Positions 1 to 7,870 of a DNA stretch of 14,300 nt are shown here, piece by piece. The notes beneath the pieces are model-generated. The model was not told where the DNA came from. It saw only the letters and a program-made list of their open reading frames with translations, and made no database searches. The position numbers were made by a program, and so were the translations under genes. The stretch comes from Larix sibirica (lineage: Eukaryota > Streptophyta > Pinopsida > Pinales > Pinaceae). Position 1 is the stretch's first letter. Every line of letters begins with the position of its first letter. Location of the stretch: the NCBI GenBank assembly GCA_004151065.3, contig NWUY0300030295.1, positions 11,529 to 25,828 of the forward strand, given 5' to 3'.

Positions 1-1345
1 TTACCTTCAACTTCAACCACTATTCCTTGGTGACATTCTTAGTGGTCTTCTAGTGTAGCATAAATCCTAGGAATAACCCTTGCTACATCATCAACAATTG
101 TAACCTCTTGAATGTTACAAATATTTAAGGTGTTCTTCTATTGACACGGGGAATTTCTAAGCACATGATCTTAATCACATCACCAACTTTGAATGGGATC
201 TCTTATTACTTTTCCCACTGACTTAATTGGATGAACTCCACTTGTGTTGGTTGATTTTGCTGATTTTTGAAATGAGGAGGCTTGAATCCTTTCTTTCTTT
301 GGTCAAGCTTCTCCTTATTCTTGTCCTTCTATGCTTATGTTTAATCTACTCATATAAATACTTATCCTTTCTAATGTCCTTATCTAGGGTTCATGGATCA
401 TCAAAATCAATAATGTCTCTAGTTTAGGATTTAGGTAATCCACTTAACAAACACTGGATATTTAGTATACCTTGTCATCTTAGATGTACTTGACATATCT
501 TAGTATATGTAAGAATTTATTCATATATTAATCTATGGTCATTTATCCCATCTTTAGGTCATGTGATACTTTAGTTTTATCATCATAGTACCTATCAGAG
601 AGGTACTTCTTGAACCGCATCCATACAATATTTATGTCTTTAATTTTGCTTACATATCTGAGATGTTCCTACCAAATTTATGCTCTACAATTCATATTGA
701 ATATGACCACTCCAAATTTATTGTTTCTATATATTTAATGACTTGGAAGTACTTCCTTATCCCAATAATAAAAGCCTCAACTTCTTGACCAGACTTGACC
801 TCTCTACCAAAAGTAGATGGTTTTTCCTTTTGGAATTCTTAATGCAAGTGTCTTTGAAATGCCTCCTTCTCCGCCCGAAGATAATTTTGAAATAATCAAT
901 GAATATTTATAGGTAGATTATTCATTTTCATAGGGATATGTTTGTCTATAATTCCTTTCACTTGAGATATTTCCTTTGGTGCTTTAGGATCCCTTACAAA
1001 AATGACTCTTGGAGTTGCCCCTACGCTTACCAACATTGATTGAATTTTTCCCATGATGCATCAACATTTGTATATCTATCAAATTTTGTATCATGAAAAC
1101 ATTCAAATAGTTATGTTCTCTTGAGATTTTATTAAACTTTCATTGTCTATTTTGTAGCATTGAATCTATACCCTCAAGATCCTCATGGTATCTGTAATGT
1201 ATGGAGGGGTCTCTTGATTTCTACATCCATTGGACTCAATCTTTTCATTTCTCCCATGTATATTTTCACTTGTGATATCTTCTTCATAATCATAAGGGTC
1301 TGTGCATAATCCACGTGTTCAATAAATAGGGTATATCCACACATG
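1..1345 (-). pseudogene. Decayed Ty3/gypsy retrotransposon gag (partial, continues past left edge)
   Basis: Read on the minus strand, this region keeps the order of a plant Ty3/gypsy gag despite many stops and frame changes. The capsid part includes EVEAFIIGIRKYFQVIKYIE (about 800-728), RFKKYLSDRYYDDKTKV (about 618-570) and NKFLHILRYVKYI (about 525-487). A basic stretch, RKKGFKPPHFKNQQNQPTQ, lies near 300-245. A zinc-knuckle relic reads SW*CD*DHVLRNS at 188-150, where the family pattern is CX2CX3HX4C, so two of the three cysteines are now serine. After it come NIQEVTIVDDVARVIPRIY and VVEVEG toward position 3, the usual lead-in to the protease. The N-terminal limit near 1345 is approximate; an acidic stretch (DPYDYEEDI) lies near 1300. 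The matching primer site and LTR to the right confirm the orientation. The family call rests on recognised gag sequence and is strong, but the copy cannot be functional. Confidence 0.85.
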
Positions 1346-1997
1346 TTGAACATCTTAAGGAAAATTCTCACACAAATAGATCAAATATTAGTACACCAAG
1401 GTATTACATGGTTAAAACCATCAAGGATAGAGATAGTCCATGGTCCCAACCAATAGGGTCACTTGAGGCAATGACTTTATGGAAAAATGAAAAATAAATT
1501 ACATATGAATCTTCTGCAAACAATCATTAACAAGTTATCTTCCATGCTTTTTAAATTGAGATCATGGACTAGTTGGATGTCAAGCCCTATATCATGTGTT
1601 GTAAGTATTGAGGAGAAGATGAACCACTGGATCACTTTATGTCTAGAACATATCCATGACCATCATATTAGATAATTACAAAACCACACTAAAGAAACAC
1701 ACTTTACCTAAAGACACATTAGACAAGTGTGTAAATATCCTAACACCATGATGGAAATTTTCTTAGTTCAACAAAACTAAGACTGTGTTCCACTGTATTT
1801 CTTTGCTATATCAACCTTGGTACTCATCAAGCATTATGTACAACAACATGTTAACTTAACAATATCAACAAAATATCATATAGAGCTTTTATTCCTTCCT
1901 AATTCCATGCTCATACTAGTAAGTGTTGTAACTTTACCCTTGACATACTTGGTCATTTGCATTTATTACCCACAATAGCCAAAGTGTTATAACGTGA
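1346..1997 (-). other. Retrotransposon leader between primer site and gag, no gene
   Basis: This AT-rich stretch lies between the primer binding site and the first gag-like residues on the minus strand. No conserved peptide could be read in any frame; short open stretches such as plus 1487-1675 look like chance. By position it is the 5' untranslated leader of the gypsy element, possibly with lost N-terminal gag sequence. Its length is at the long end for a plant gypsy leader. Confidence 0.5.
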
Positions 1998-2009
1998 GCT
2001 CTGATACTC
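1998..2009 (-). promoter_or_regulatory. Primer binding site, tRNA-iMet type
   Basis: On the minus strand this reads GAGTATCAGAGC. That matches 10 of 12 bases of TGGTATCAGAGC, the complement of the plant initiator methionine tRNA 3' end used to prime many LTR retrotransposons. It sits 2-5 bases inside the LTR edge, as expected. The first two bases are mutated, in line with an old, inactive copy. Confidence 0.8.
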
Positions 2010-2314
2010 TTTGATGACATACCCACCCCCCTCTATAGATTTAATTAGTGAGTGGGTTTTTTCTTTTTTAATCTTCACCCTCTTATTTTCCACTATCTTG
2101 GATCCCTTTGGATTCTTTACTGCATTATTTCCTTCGAAGGACCTTACTTTGGCTTACTCAAAATAATTCATATACATTGAGCCATTGAACCTTGGCCAAA
2201 TCTTACTGGGTTGGATTTGGTGATCACACTAACTTATCCTTCAAAGAATTTACCCATCAAATCTCTTTAAAAGAACATCCTTCGAAAAACCTCAATAGAT
2301 CATTAATCCTCTTT

Positions 2315-2488
2315 GAAATATTATACTCCCTTTCAAAAGATTCACTCGAGGGAAAATCCATTAGGCATATTTGAAACATCATACCCCCTTTTGAAAGTTT
2401 CACCCATTGGAAAATATATTGGTACCTTTCGAAGGAACAACCATGATCTTGAGCATTGTGACCATCAGGCTTCTTCAAAATATCATCT
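2315..2488. repeat. Degenerate 58-bp tandem repeat inside the LTR
   Basis: Units start at 2315 (GAAATATTATACTCCCTTTC), 2373 (GAAACATCATACCCCCTTTT) and 2431 (GAAGGAACAACC), at exact 58-bp steps. The first two units align over their full length, including a shared GGAAAAT block and a TTTCACCC/ATTCACTC block. The third matches only in part. Each unit carries TTCGAA-like hexamers (TTCAAA, TTTGAA, TTCGAA). LTR U3 regions often contain such enhancer-like repeats, but function here is inference. Confidence 0.65.
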
Positions 2489-2544
2489 TTCGATAGGTAT
2501 TGATAGATCACGAGGCCTCTTTGAAAGAACATATTTTAAAAGGA

Positions 2545-2553
2545 CTTTATATA
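2545..2553 (-). promoter_or_regulatory. Candidate LTR TATA box
   Basis: The minus strand reads TATATAAAG about 355 bp into the LTR from its 5' edge at 2905. This would give a U3 of roughly 360-390 bp with the repeat region downstream. It is a good match to the plant TATA consensus, but AT-rich DNA yields such strings by chance, so this is tentative. Confidence 0.35.
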
Positions 2554-2905
2554 CCATCTAGCATCTTCAAAAGATTAAATCTTTTTCGAAAGAAATAAAT
2601 CCATGGAGCCACTTCTAAAGAACACCCCAATTGACGCACTTCAAGGATTCTCTTTGAAGTAAGAAGACTTTGGCCTATTTGATTTTTTTTGAACTAATGC
2701 TTAAAATCAAATTTGAAGGATAAACCTTTGAACACACAAGGCCCATTTACCTATTGTCAAGGGAACTCTTTCGAATAAAAAAACAAGAATGAACCAATTT
2801 TTAGTCGAAGATATCACTTCAATTTTAACAAAAAGACTATGAAGCCATGAGCTTCAATTAGTTCTTTCCCAATGCTAGGTTGACATATGACGTACAACCA
2901 TGTCA

Positions 2906-3217
2906 AAATTTAGGGATAATATGAACATAGTATAGCAATTTACACTCAGGTTCAATTGCATACTATAATATCAAAATAATAATAAGACTTGAATGCATAA
3001 TGCAATTCTAGCTAGATAAACTTGAAGACAATCAAAATTACAAAGGCATTTAGTGTAATAATGCAACAATCAAGCATACAAAATTCATGAATCCTATTGC
3101 TAAATTCATATAAATGCATCATACATGCTTAAGAATAAAATTTCAATAGGAATTCATTGTGAAAATGGAACACTTGTATTTTGAACAAGTTGGCTCAATG
3201 AAATTAGTTGCTAGTGA
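2906..3217. other. AT-rich spacer, no gene; imperfect hairpin
   Basis: No coding signal was found on either strand. The only structure is an imperfect inverted repeat, ATAGTATAGCAATT at 2927-2940 with AATTGCATACTAT at 2954-2966 (one bulged base, 13-nt loop). It directly flanks the outer edge of the LTR, so its first bases should contain the gypsy target-site duplication, which cannot be verified here. Confidence 0.5.
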
Positions 3218-3433
3218 GGCCCGTCGGGGTGTAGACCAATTGGCAAGCCTATGTAAGCCTTGAAACATAGGTCGTTGGTTCAAATACCGGATAACCCATG
3301 CTCCATTATGATAGGCGCGGTGGTTGCACCTAGGGGTATAGTGGTAGCGGACGGGATTGGATCCCTGGACCCCGTGTCACGCGAGTACCAGCCCCATCCT
3401 AGTTGTTGATTCCCCTAGTTACAATTTTTTTTT
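3218..3433 (+). mobile_element. tRNA-related SINE-like element
   Basis: The head resembles a tRNA gene. An A-box-like segment GTAGACCAATTGG lies at 3231-3243, and a B-box GGTTCAAATACC at 3277-3288 agrees with the pol III consensus GGTTCGANTCC at most positions. Between them CCTATG (3248-3253) can pair with CATAGG (3266-3271), like an enlarged anticodon stem with a 12-nt loop. Downstream there is an unrelated GC-rich body, and the element ends with nine T residues at 3425-3433. This layout fits tRNA-derived plant SINEs. The 5' limit is approximate, and I could not identify convincing target-site duplications. A true tRNA gene is unlikely because the anticodon loop is too long and no acceptor stem is visible. 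The GC content is far higher than that of both flanks. Confidence 0.55.
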
Positions 3434-4623
3434 AAAATTTGTATTAAAAAGGTTGTAGTTGAATTGTACAAGAAAGTAATACAAAAGTAAAATTGTTATG
3501 TGCATGATCACCAGATCTTCCAAAAAACAAAAAGTTGTCACAATTGAGCTATTGGCCTTTTTCAGAGAAGACTATAAAACGACTAAAATATACCCCTGAT
3601 AAAAGATGCCTAAAACAAAAAATGATTTACATAACATGACATGATTTCAATGAAAAAAGTGTTGCCTATGAGTTTCTCTTAGTTCTCCACTGACTTGAAG
3701 TATTCCTATGTTCTCAAGCTCCATGTCTTAAACAATTGAGAAACAATTTCTTCTTTTTGGTGACTATCAGATAGGAACCCAAAGAATGTCGATGATTTGA
3801 AGTTGTTGAATGAGTGCCTTTGATGATATTATCAATGATGGATTTGAGAGTCATACACTTTGCCACTAGAGCTTAGCTTTATCTCCTCTATTGCATTACA
3901 ATGTCCATGATATCCAAATTATGCGAACTTATAATGGAGTGCTTCCTTTGGATTGTGTTGGAAAGGGAAATAATAAAGGCATTGTTTTCATTATGTATTC
4001 TTCTTGTCTGCGGAGAATCCTCTGAATATTGTAAATATCTCCTTGGCATTTCCCATGGCATCTTGGGTAGTCCATGGTGCTTTGGAGTGCCCACAAATGT
4101 TCAATCTAAACATGGGGTAGATAGTGTATTGTTTGCTCAAATGTTGAAAGGATACACAACAAGGGAAAATTATGAATTCCACCCAAAGATGACCTACCTA
4201 GCATTAATGTCAATTACTCTAAACACATGATAAGAGCAAAAAGACCCAAGTCTCTCCAACCAATAGATTAAGATTGAATTTATTGGTGCATAAAAACAAG
4301 GATATGCCAGCTTGAAAACTAAAGAAACACATTGTTTATCCTTGTTGTTAGTGAAAGACACTAAATAAAAGATATATAAGGAGAGTCGGGCCTATTCGAC
4401 TGTTTGTGGGAACAAATGAAGACCAAAATCCCATATAGATGCCAACAATTCCACAGGGTAAAGAATCCCCTTTCTCACTTAGGAAGACCAAGCTTGATGA
4501 AACTGACACCACGCTTTGTTAATTCCTCTCGTTCTATGTGAGGTCGAATAGACAGCTAGGTTCTCATTATCCCACCTTCTACCACGAAGTATATATTAGC
4601 ACATTCAAAACAATGGGACATTA
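3434..4623. other. Unassigned AT-rich region, no recognisable gene
   Basis: Both strands were read. The longest open stretches are plus 3901-4230 (109 codons) and overlapping minus frames 3888-4182. The minus frames contain KAPWTTQDAMGNAKEIFTIF, which is protein-like in composition but which I do not recognise. A 9-bp inverted repeat pairs CTATTCGAC (4392-4400) with GTCGAATAG (4543-4551), probably by chance. The region is best treated as old repeat debris of unknown class. Confidence 0.4.
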
Positions 4624-4646
4624 GGATGGCATGTGCGATGCCATCC
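4624..4646. repeat. Perfect 9-bp hairpin
   Basis: GGATGGCAT (4624-4632) pairs perfectly with ATGCCATCC (4638-4646) across a 5-nt loop. No T-run follows and no gene ends nearby, so it is not a terminator. No function can be assigned. Confidence 0.6.
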
Positions 4647-5258
4647 CATATTTTTCCTAACCTTTAAATGCACCATAATTCATTGCTCCCTCCAAGTTGC
4701 TACATGTACAACTACATGAAATATGGATTGTACGAGCTGGTCACAATTCTAAGACCCCAAGCGTCGTCGATTTCTATAGTTCCTCCAAAATCAATGATGA
4801 GGTACACTTGCGTCCCTTGTTAAAAATAAACATATTACCGTGTATATTAAATGAATTTACCTCGATATTGGTAGAATTTAATGTCAAAATAAAAAATACT
4901 AAAACATATCTTTAATTATAAAATCAATATTTAGTTATTTCTAATTATAGTTCCTTCTTGATACCATTTCATTAAAAAAGATCTCTCTAATTATTAGTAC
5001 CTGGCCAAGAAGGTACTAATGTTATTGGTTATGATCTGAGTTTATATTAATTTGTTATTGCCTTAATTTTATCCAATGTAGCCATAATTATGATTGGTCT
5101 AAATTCCTTGATATGATATAATTACCCCTACGATGTTTGCATTTTTTATCATATTTGTTAGTGTGTAAAAATGTTTTTTAAAATAAATATACATTAGCCA
5201 CACTATGACCCTTCTGATACTTGGGATGTTGTTATGAGGTCTATGCAGTGGAGTAGAG
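4647..5258. other. Very AT-rich spacer with one perfect hairpin
   Basis: There are no supported genes; the open stretch at plus 4697-4915 shows no recognisable protein. The region holds a perfect 10-bp inverted repeat, ATTAGTACCT at 4993-5002 and AGGTACTAAT at 5011-5020, with an 8-nt loop. Base composition is among the most AT-rich in the window. Confidence 0.5.
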
Positions 5259-5264
5259 GTGTAC

Positions 5265-5336
5265 CATGGCCTCCCTGCAGTCGATGCCATCTCTTTGTCC
5301 CAAGGTTGTCCTGTAGTTGATGCAATGGAGGTGTCA
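5265..5336. repeat. Diverged 36-bp direct duplication
   Basis: Two adjacent units share the frame of CCTGCAGTCGATGC (first) and CCTGTAGTTGATGC (second), about 36 bp apart. In plus translation they give GLPAVDAISLSQ then GCPVVDAMEVSI; on the minus strand they give two ASTxGxPW-type repeats. The multiple-of-three unit would suit a coding repeat, but the surrounding frame is short (63 codons plus, 87 minus) and unrecognised. Confidence 0.45.
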
Positions 5337-5379
5337 ATTTGCATGGCTACCTGTTTATTCATGCAATTTAAAAATGTTT

Positions 5380-5805
5380 CTAAATCACTCTATTCTTCAA
5401 TCTCGGGTACCCCACCCCCAAATCCTGGAAATTATTGCTCAACATCTTAGGATAACAAGCATCACCTATGTTACAAGGTTTGAATTCTAGACTTACCTTA
5501 TACATAAGGTTTCTAGTTTTGAACCCACTACCATATACAGGGTGAGTTCTTCCGTTGTTCAGGCCATGAACAACTAAGATTGATGGGTCCAGACATAGCA
5601 GTAATGTTATCATCCAAGCACCCATAAGGAAAAGCGACGTCGTTACATATCCTTTCCTCCCTGACTCAGAAGTGCCGATAGTGCTTGTTGCATCCTTTCA
5701 TCCAATTTGAGAGACATGCTCGTAAGCAGCAGTTAGAGATCCAAATCCATATCCAATAGCATTAGAAGCGGGACCGACTTCCCTTAGCCCAATTTTTATC
5801 CTTTA
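5380..5805 (-). pseudogene. Coding-like stretch of unknown identity
   Basis: One minus-strand frame runs about 142 codons with a single in-frame stop near 5698. It includes EVGPASNAIGYGFGSLTAAY (start of the stretch) and, after the stop, an open part of 81 codons ending at 5380. That low stop density is unusual for sequence this AT-rich, so it may be a relic of a coding region, perhaps from a transposable element. I do not recognise the protein, no start or splice signals are convincing, and another frame of the same strand also reads plausibly (LDDNITAMSGPINLSCSWPE). Chance is a real alternative. Confidence 0.25.
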
Positions 5806-6498
5806 CTTGCAACGAAAGAAGCACCCATTGAAGCATTAGCATCTCACCTAGTTTCATATTCGGTTGGCCTAATTTTTCATTGTGCATTGAAGTCTAGATG
5901 GAAAGAAAGTGGAGATTACAAGGGAAAGCAGCCTTTAATTCTATATGTATATGTAGTCAACATTGGGTTTTTAAATTCTATATCTATAAGGGGATCTTTT
6001 TAAATAGTTGATCGGATGATCAGTGAATCAAATCTTCTTTTTCATTTCAATTTCATCGAAAACATCATCAAAAACTTTGTAAAAAATCATTAGGAGAGGA
6101 AATGAAATTCAAATTAGTCCAGGGGAACTAGCTCATTGTTGGACTGGAAAGCACCTATATTTTTTTATTACAGATGATGCCATGCATTTGGGCATTTGGG
6201 CTTTTGTTTATTTTCCTGACCTGGTTAGGTGGTGTTACGATAGATTTTCTTTACTACTGGGAACAATAAGCATTGGTCCACCAACAAGTTGTATAGGCAT
6301 GGGAGGGAATGAAAAAGCATAAGAGCAAGAACACATATGTTGCATAACCAAGGAGCAGAGTAGGCTTGCAGATTATTATCTACCTTAAATTCATTCTGGA
6401 GAGTGTCTATGAATAATAAAAAAATCTATAATTTGATAAATGGATTAAGTGTTGTACATTTGAGTAAGAAGATGTTTACTACTCATCCAAGAGTTGCA
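5806..6498. other. No gene seen; sequence upstream of the phytochrome relic
   Basis: There is no open frame of interest. A pyrimidine-rich tract ending in attacag near 6172 resembles a 3' splice site. This DNA could be the former 5' leader of the phytochrome copy, since plant phytochrome genes can carry introns in the 5' UTR. That is speculation. Nothing else could be assigned. Confidence 0.35.
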
Positions 6499-7290
6499 AT
6501 GCATTCTGCTTCCATCGGTTCTATGAGCATATGATCAAAACACAGTGCAAGGGTAATTTCCCAAACACCAATGGATGCAAAGCTCTAGGCAACGTTTGAG
6601 GAGTCTATGCATTGTTTGACTACACAAAATTGATTAATATTTTGAGGGAGAGAAATAATGTTCTGTCTAATACAGTGAATGAATGCCTACAAGCGTTGCA
6701 GAGAGGAGGGTCGATTCACCCATTTGGGTGTATGCTTATGGTGGAGAATGGGAGCTTTGTAGTGGTGGGGTACAGTGAGAATGACCCTAAGATGCTATAT
6801 GTTGTGGGTGCTACCTATGCAATGACGATCATCAGAGGGCAGTAAGTGGCGAAGGGGGGTGGCGATGGAGGGGGCATTATGAGAACTAGTATGGATGTAT
6901 GGACACTTTTCAAGCCTACCAATGTTGTTTCCATGTAGAAATATGCCACCTTCGCAGATGTGCATCTTCTGAATCTAATATTCGTCCACTGCAATAGCTC
7001 TGGTAAGCCCTTATATGACATACTGAATAGAATAGATGTAGGGTTGATCATATACTATGAGCTTGTGCCACCTCCCAATGTGCTTATAACTACCGTTGGT
7101 GCATTTTAGTCCTATAATATGGCAACCAAATCCATTTATCACTTGCATCTTTGCCTAGTGGAGATATTTTATTATTGTGAAATTGTGGTGCAAGAGGTGA
7201 GGGAGCTTACTGAGCATGGCCATGTGATGGCATATTGATTTCACAAAGATTAACACATTGAGGCAGTATCTAGGATACTTGGCATTTAAA
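6499..7290 (+). pseudogene. PHY: Truncated phytochrome pseudogene (N-terminus, PAS, partial GAF)
   Basis: Phytochromes are red/far-red photoreceptors with the order N-terminal extension, PAS, GAF (bilin lyase), PHY and output module. Here the ATG at 6499 opens a frame with SKHSARVISQTPMDAKL and FEES. A frameshift near 6610 leads into FDYTKLIN, then LQRGGSIHPFGCM (HPFGCM at 6717-6734) and VVVGYSENDPKML, the phytochrome PAS signature. The same frame continues through MDVWTLFK, LIFVHCNSSGKPLYDILNRI, DVGLI, EIVVQEVRELTEHGHVMAY and FHKD, all hallmark GAF-region segments in correct order and spacing. In-frame stops occur at 6586, 6843, after VVSM, after VGAF, at 7236 and after FHKD. Similarity fades by about 7290, before the chromophore cysteine and the whole PHY and kinase-like half. 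This part lies in one large exon in plant phytochromes, so absence of introns does not show whether it is retroposed. The identity is very clear; the exact phytochrome type is not. Confidence 0.92.
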
Positions 7291-7402
7291 TACTTAAATC
7301 AAGTGACAAGTGACACAACTGGAGCACACGAGTGGCACAACCTGAACACAATATATTAAAAGAAAAAGAAAAATATTATAAACATGACTCGATAACAAAC
7401 CA
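7291..7402. other. Junction spacer between phytochrome relic and RNase H relic
   Basis: This is a short AT-rich stretch with an A-rich segment (7357-7375). Phytochrome similarity is gone and RNase H similarity has not begun, so a truncation or insertion breakpoint should lie here or just before it. No target-site duplication is evident. Confidence 0.4.
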
Positions 7403-7870
7403 TTTAATAAATCAAGGGAGGCAGGTGTGGGGGGGGGTATTTTTTACCTCGGAGGAAATATAGTTTTATCCTATGCTTGTGGATTAGGGATTTGCACAAA
7501 TAATCAAGCGGAGTGATATGCTCTATTCTTGGAAATATAGTTTTATCCTATGCTTGTGGATTAGGGATTGGCACAAATAATCAAGCGGAGTGATATGCTC
7601 TATTCTTAAGCTTGAAGCAATTGGTTGCATTAGGCATTTGCTATCTAGTGGTGACTGGAGAGCCTCTTCTTATTCTTTCTCAAATTAGGTATCGCCAGGA
7701 AATAGTGGATCGAATAGTCGGAAGGCTTCATAAAATAATCATTGGTATTCTCCCTCAAATTTAATCTATTCAATTCTATCATGCTTGAAGAGAGCACAAC
7801 TCTAAAGCAGATAGACTCGGGAATGTAGCTTCGCATCTTCCATGGGGGTGTTTAATAGAAAATGGGGGCC
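7403..7870 (+). pseudogene. Decayed plant retroelement RNase H domain
   Basis: RNase H of this class (RVT_3 type, found in plant non-LTR and some gypsy elements) degrades the RNA strand of RNA-DNA hybrids during retrotransposition. The frame begins near FNKSREAGVGGGIFYLGGN, where the first catalytic position (DGS in active relatives) appears as NKS. The second copy of an internal duplication then reads YACGLGIGTNNQAE*YALFL, LKQLVALGI, VTGEPLLILSQI, DRIVGRLHKI, SIQFYHA*REHNSKADRL and NVASHLPWG. The E of NQAE and the D of KADR (7810-7812) remain, while the usual GDS is GEP. Stops and the 77-bp duplication, which shifts frame, make it non-functional. Reverse transcriptase is not present upstream, so the copy is 5'-truncated or rearranged. 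It is a different family from the minus-strand RNase H at 10995-11463. Confidence 0.8.
7454..7607. repeat. 77-bp tandem duplication, two near-identical copies
   Basis: Copies 7454-7530 and 7531-7607 differ at one base (ATTTGCAC versus ATTGGCAC). Each starts GGAAATATAG and ends CTCTATTCTT. The unit length is not a multiple of three, so RNase H reading shifts from one frame in copy one to another in copy two. The high identity in a strongly decayed domain indicates a duplication much younger than the element. Confidence 0.95.

Larger units (their letters stand above)
2015..2905 (-). mobile_element. 5' LTR of the Ty3/gypsy element
   Basis: The LTR is bounded by a perfect 6-bp terminal inverted repeat: TGACAT at 2015-2020 and ATGTCA at 2900-2905. 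It has TG...CA ends and lies directly beside the primer site. An alternative inner edge is 2012 (TGATGACAT). The length is about 891 bp. Because the gag and primer site read leftward, this is the 5' LTR, and the 3' LTR lies outside the window. The outer boundary rests on the inverted repeat alone, since the second LTR and the target-site duplication cannot be seen. The interior carries a 58-bp degenerate tandem repeat and many TTCGAA-like motifs. Open stretches here (minus 2257-2532, plus 2313-2561) run through the repeat and are not treated as genes. Confidence 0.7.

Noticed and set aside
2257-2561. Overlapping open frames on both strands inside the LTR (91 and 82 codons)
   Set aside because: They run through the 58-bp tandem repeat, have no recognised motif, and lie in an LTR.
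3218-3300. Functional tRNA gene
   Set aside because: The anticodon-like loop is 12 nt, no acceptor stem pairs, and the T arm is poorly formed; a SINE head fits better.
3901-4230. 109-codon plus-strand open frame
   Set aside because: No recognisable domain, no expression signals, and several minus-strand frames overlap it; chance opening is likely.
4392-4551. 9-bp inverted repeat CTATTCGAC / GTCGAATAG as transposon ends
   Set aside because: The arms are short, 142 bp apart, without flanking target duplications.
6172-6500. Spliced first exon of a working phytochrome gene
   Set aside because: The downstream frame has a frameshift and several stops and lacks the second half of the photosensory module.
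7398-7412. Shared AACCATTTAATAAA at 7400 and 9506 as matching LINE tails
   Set aside because: At 7403-7411 these bases fit the RNase H frame (FNKS in place of FDGS), so the match may be coincidence.
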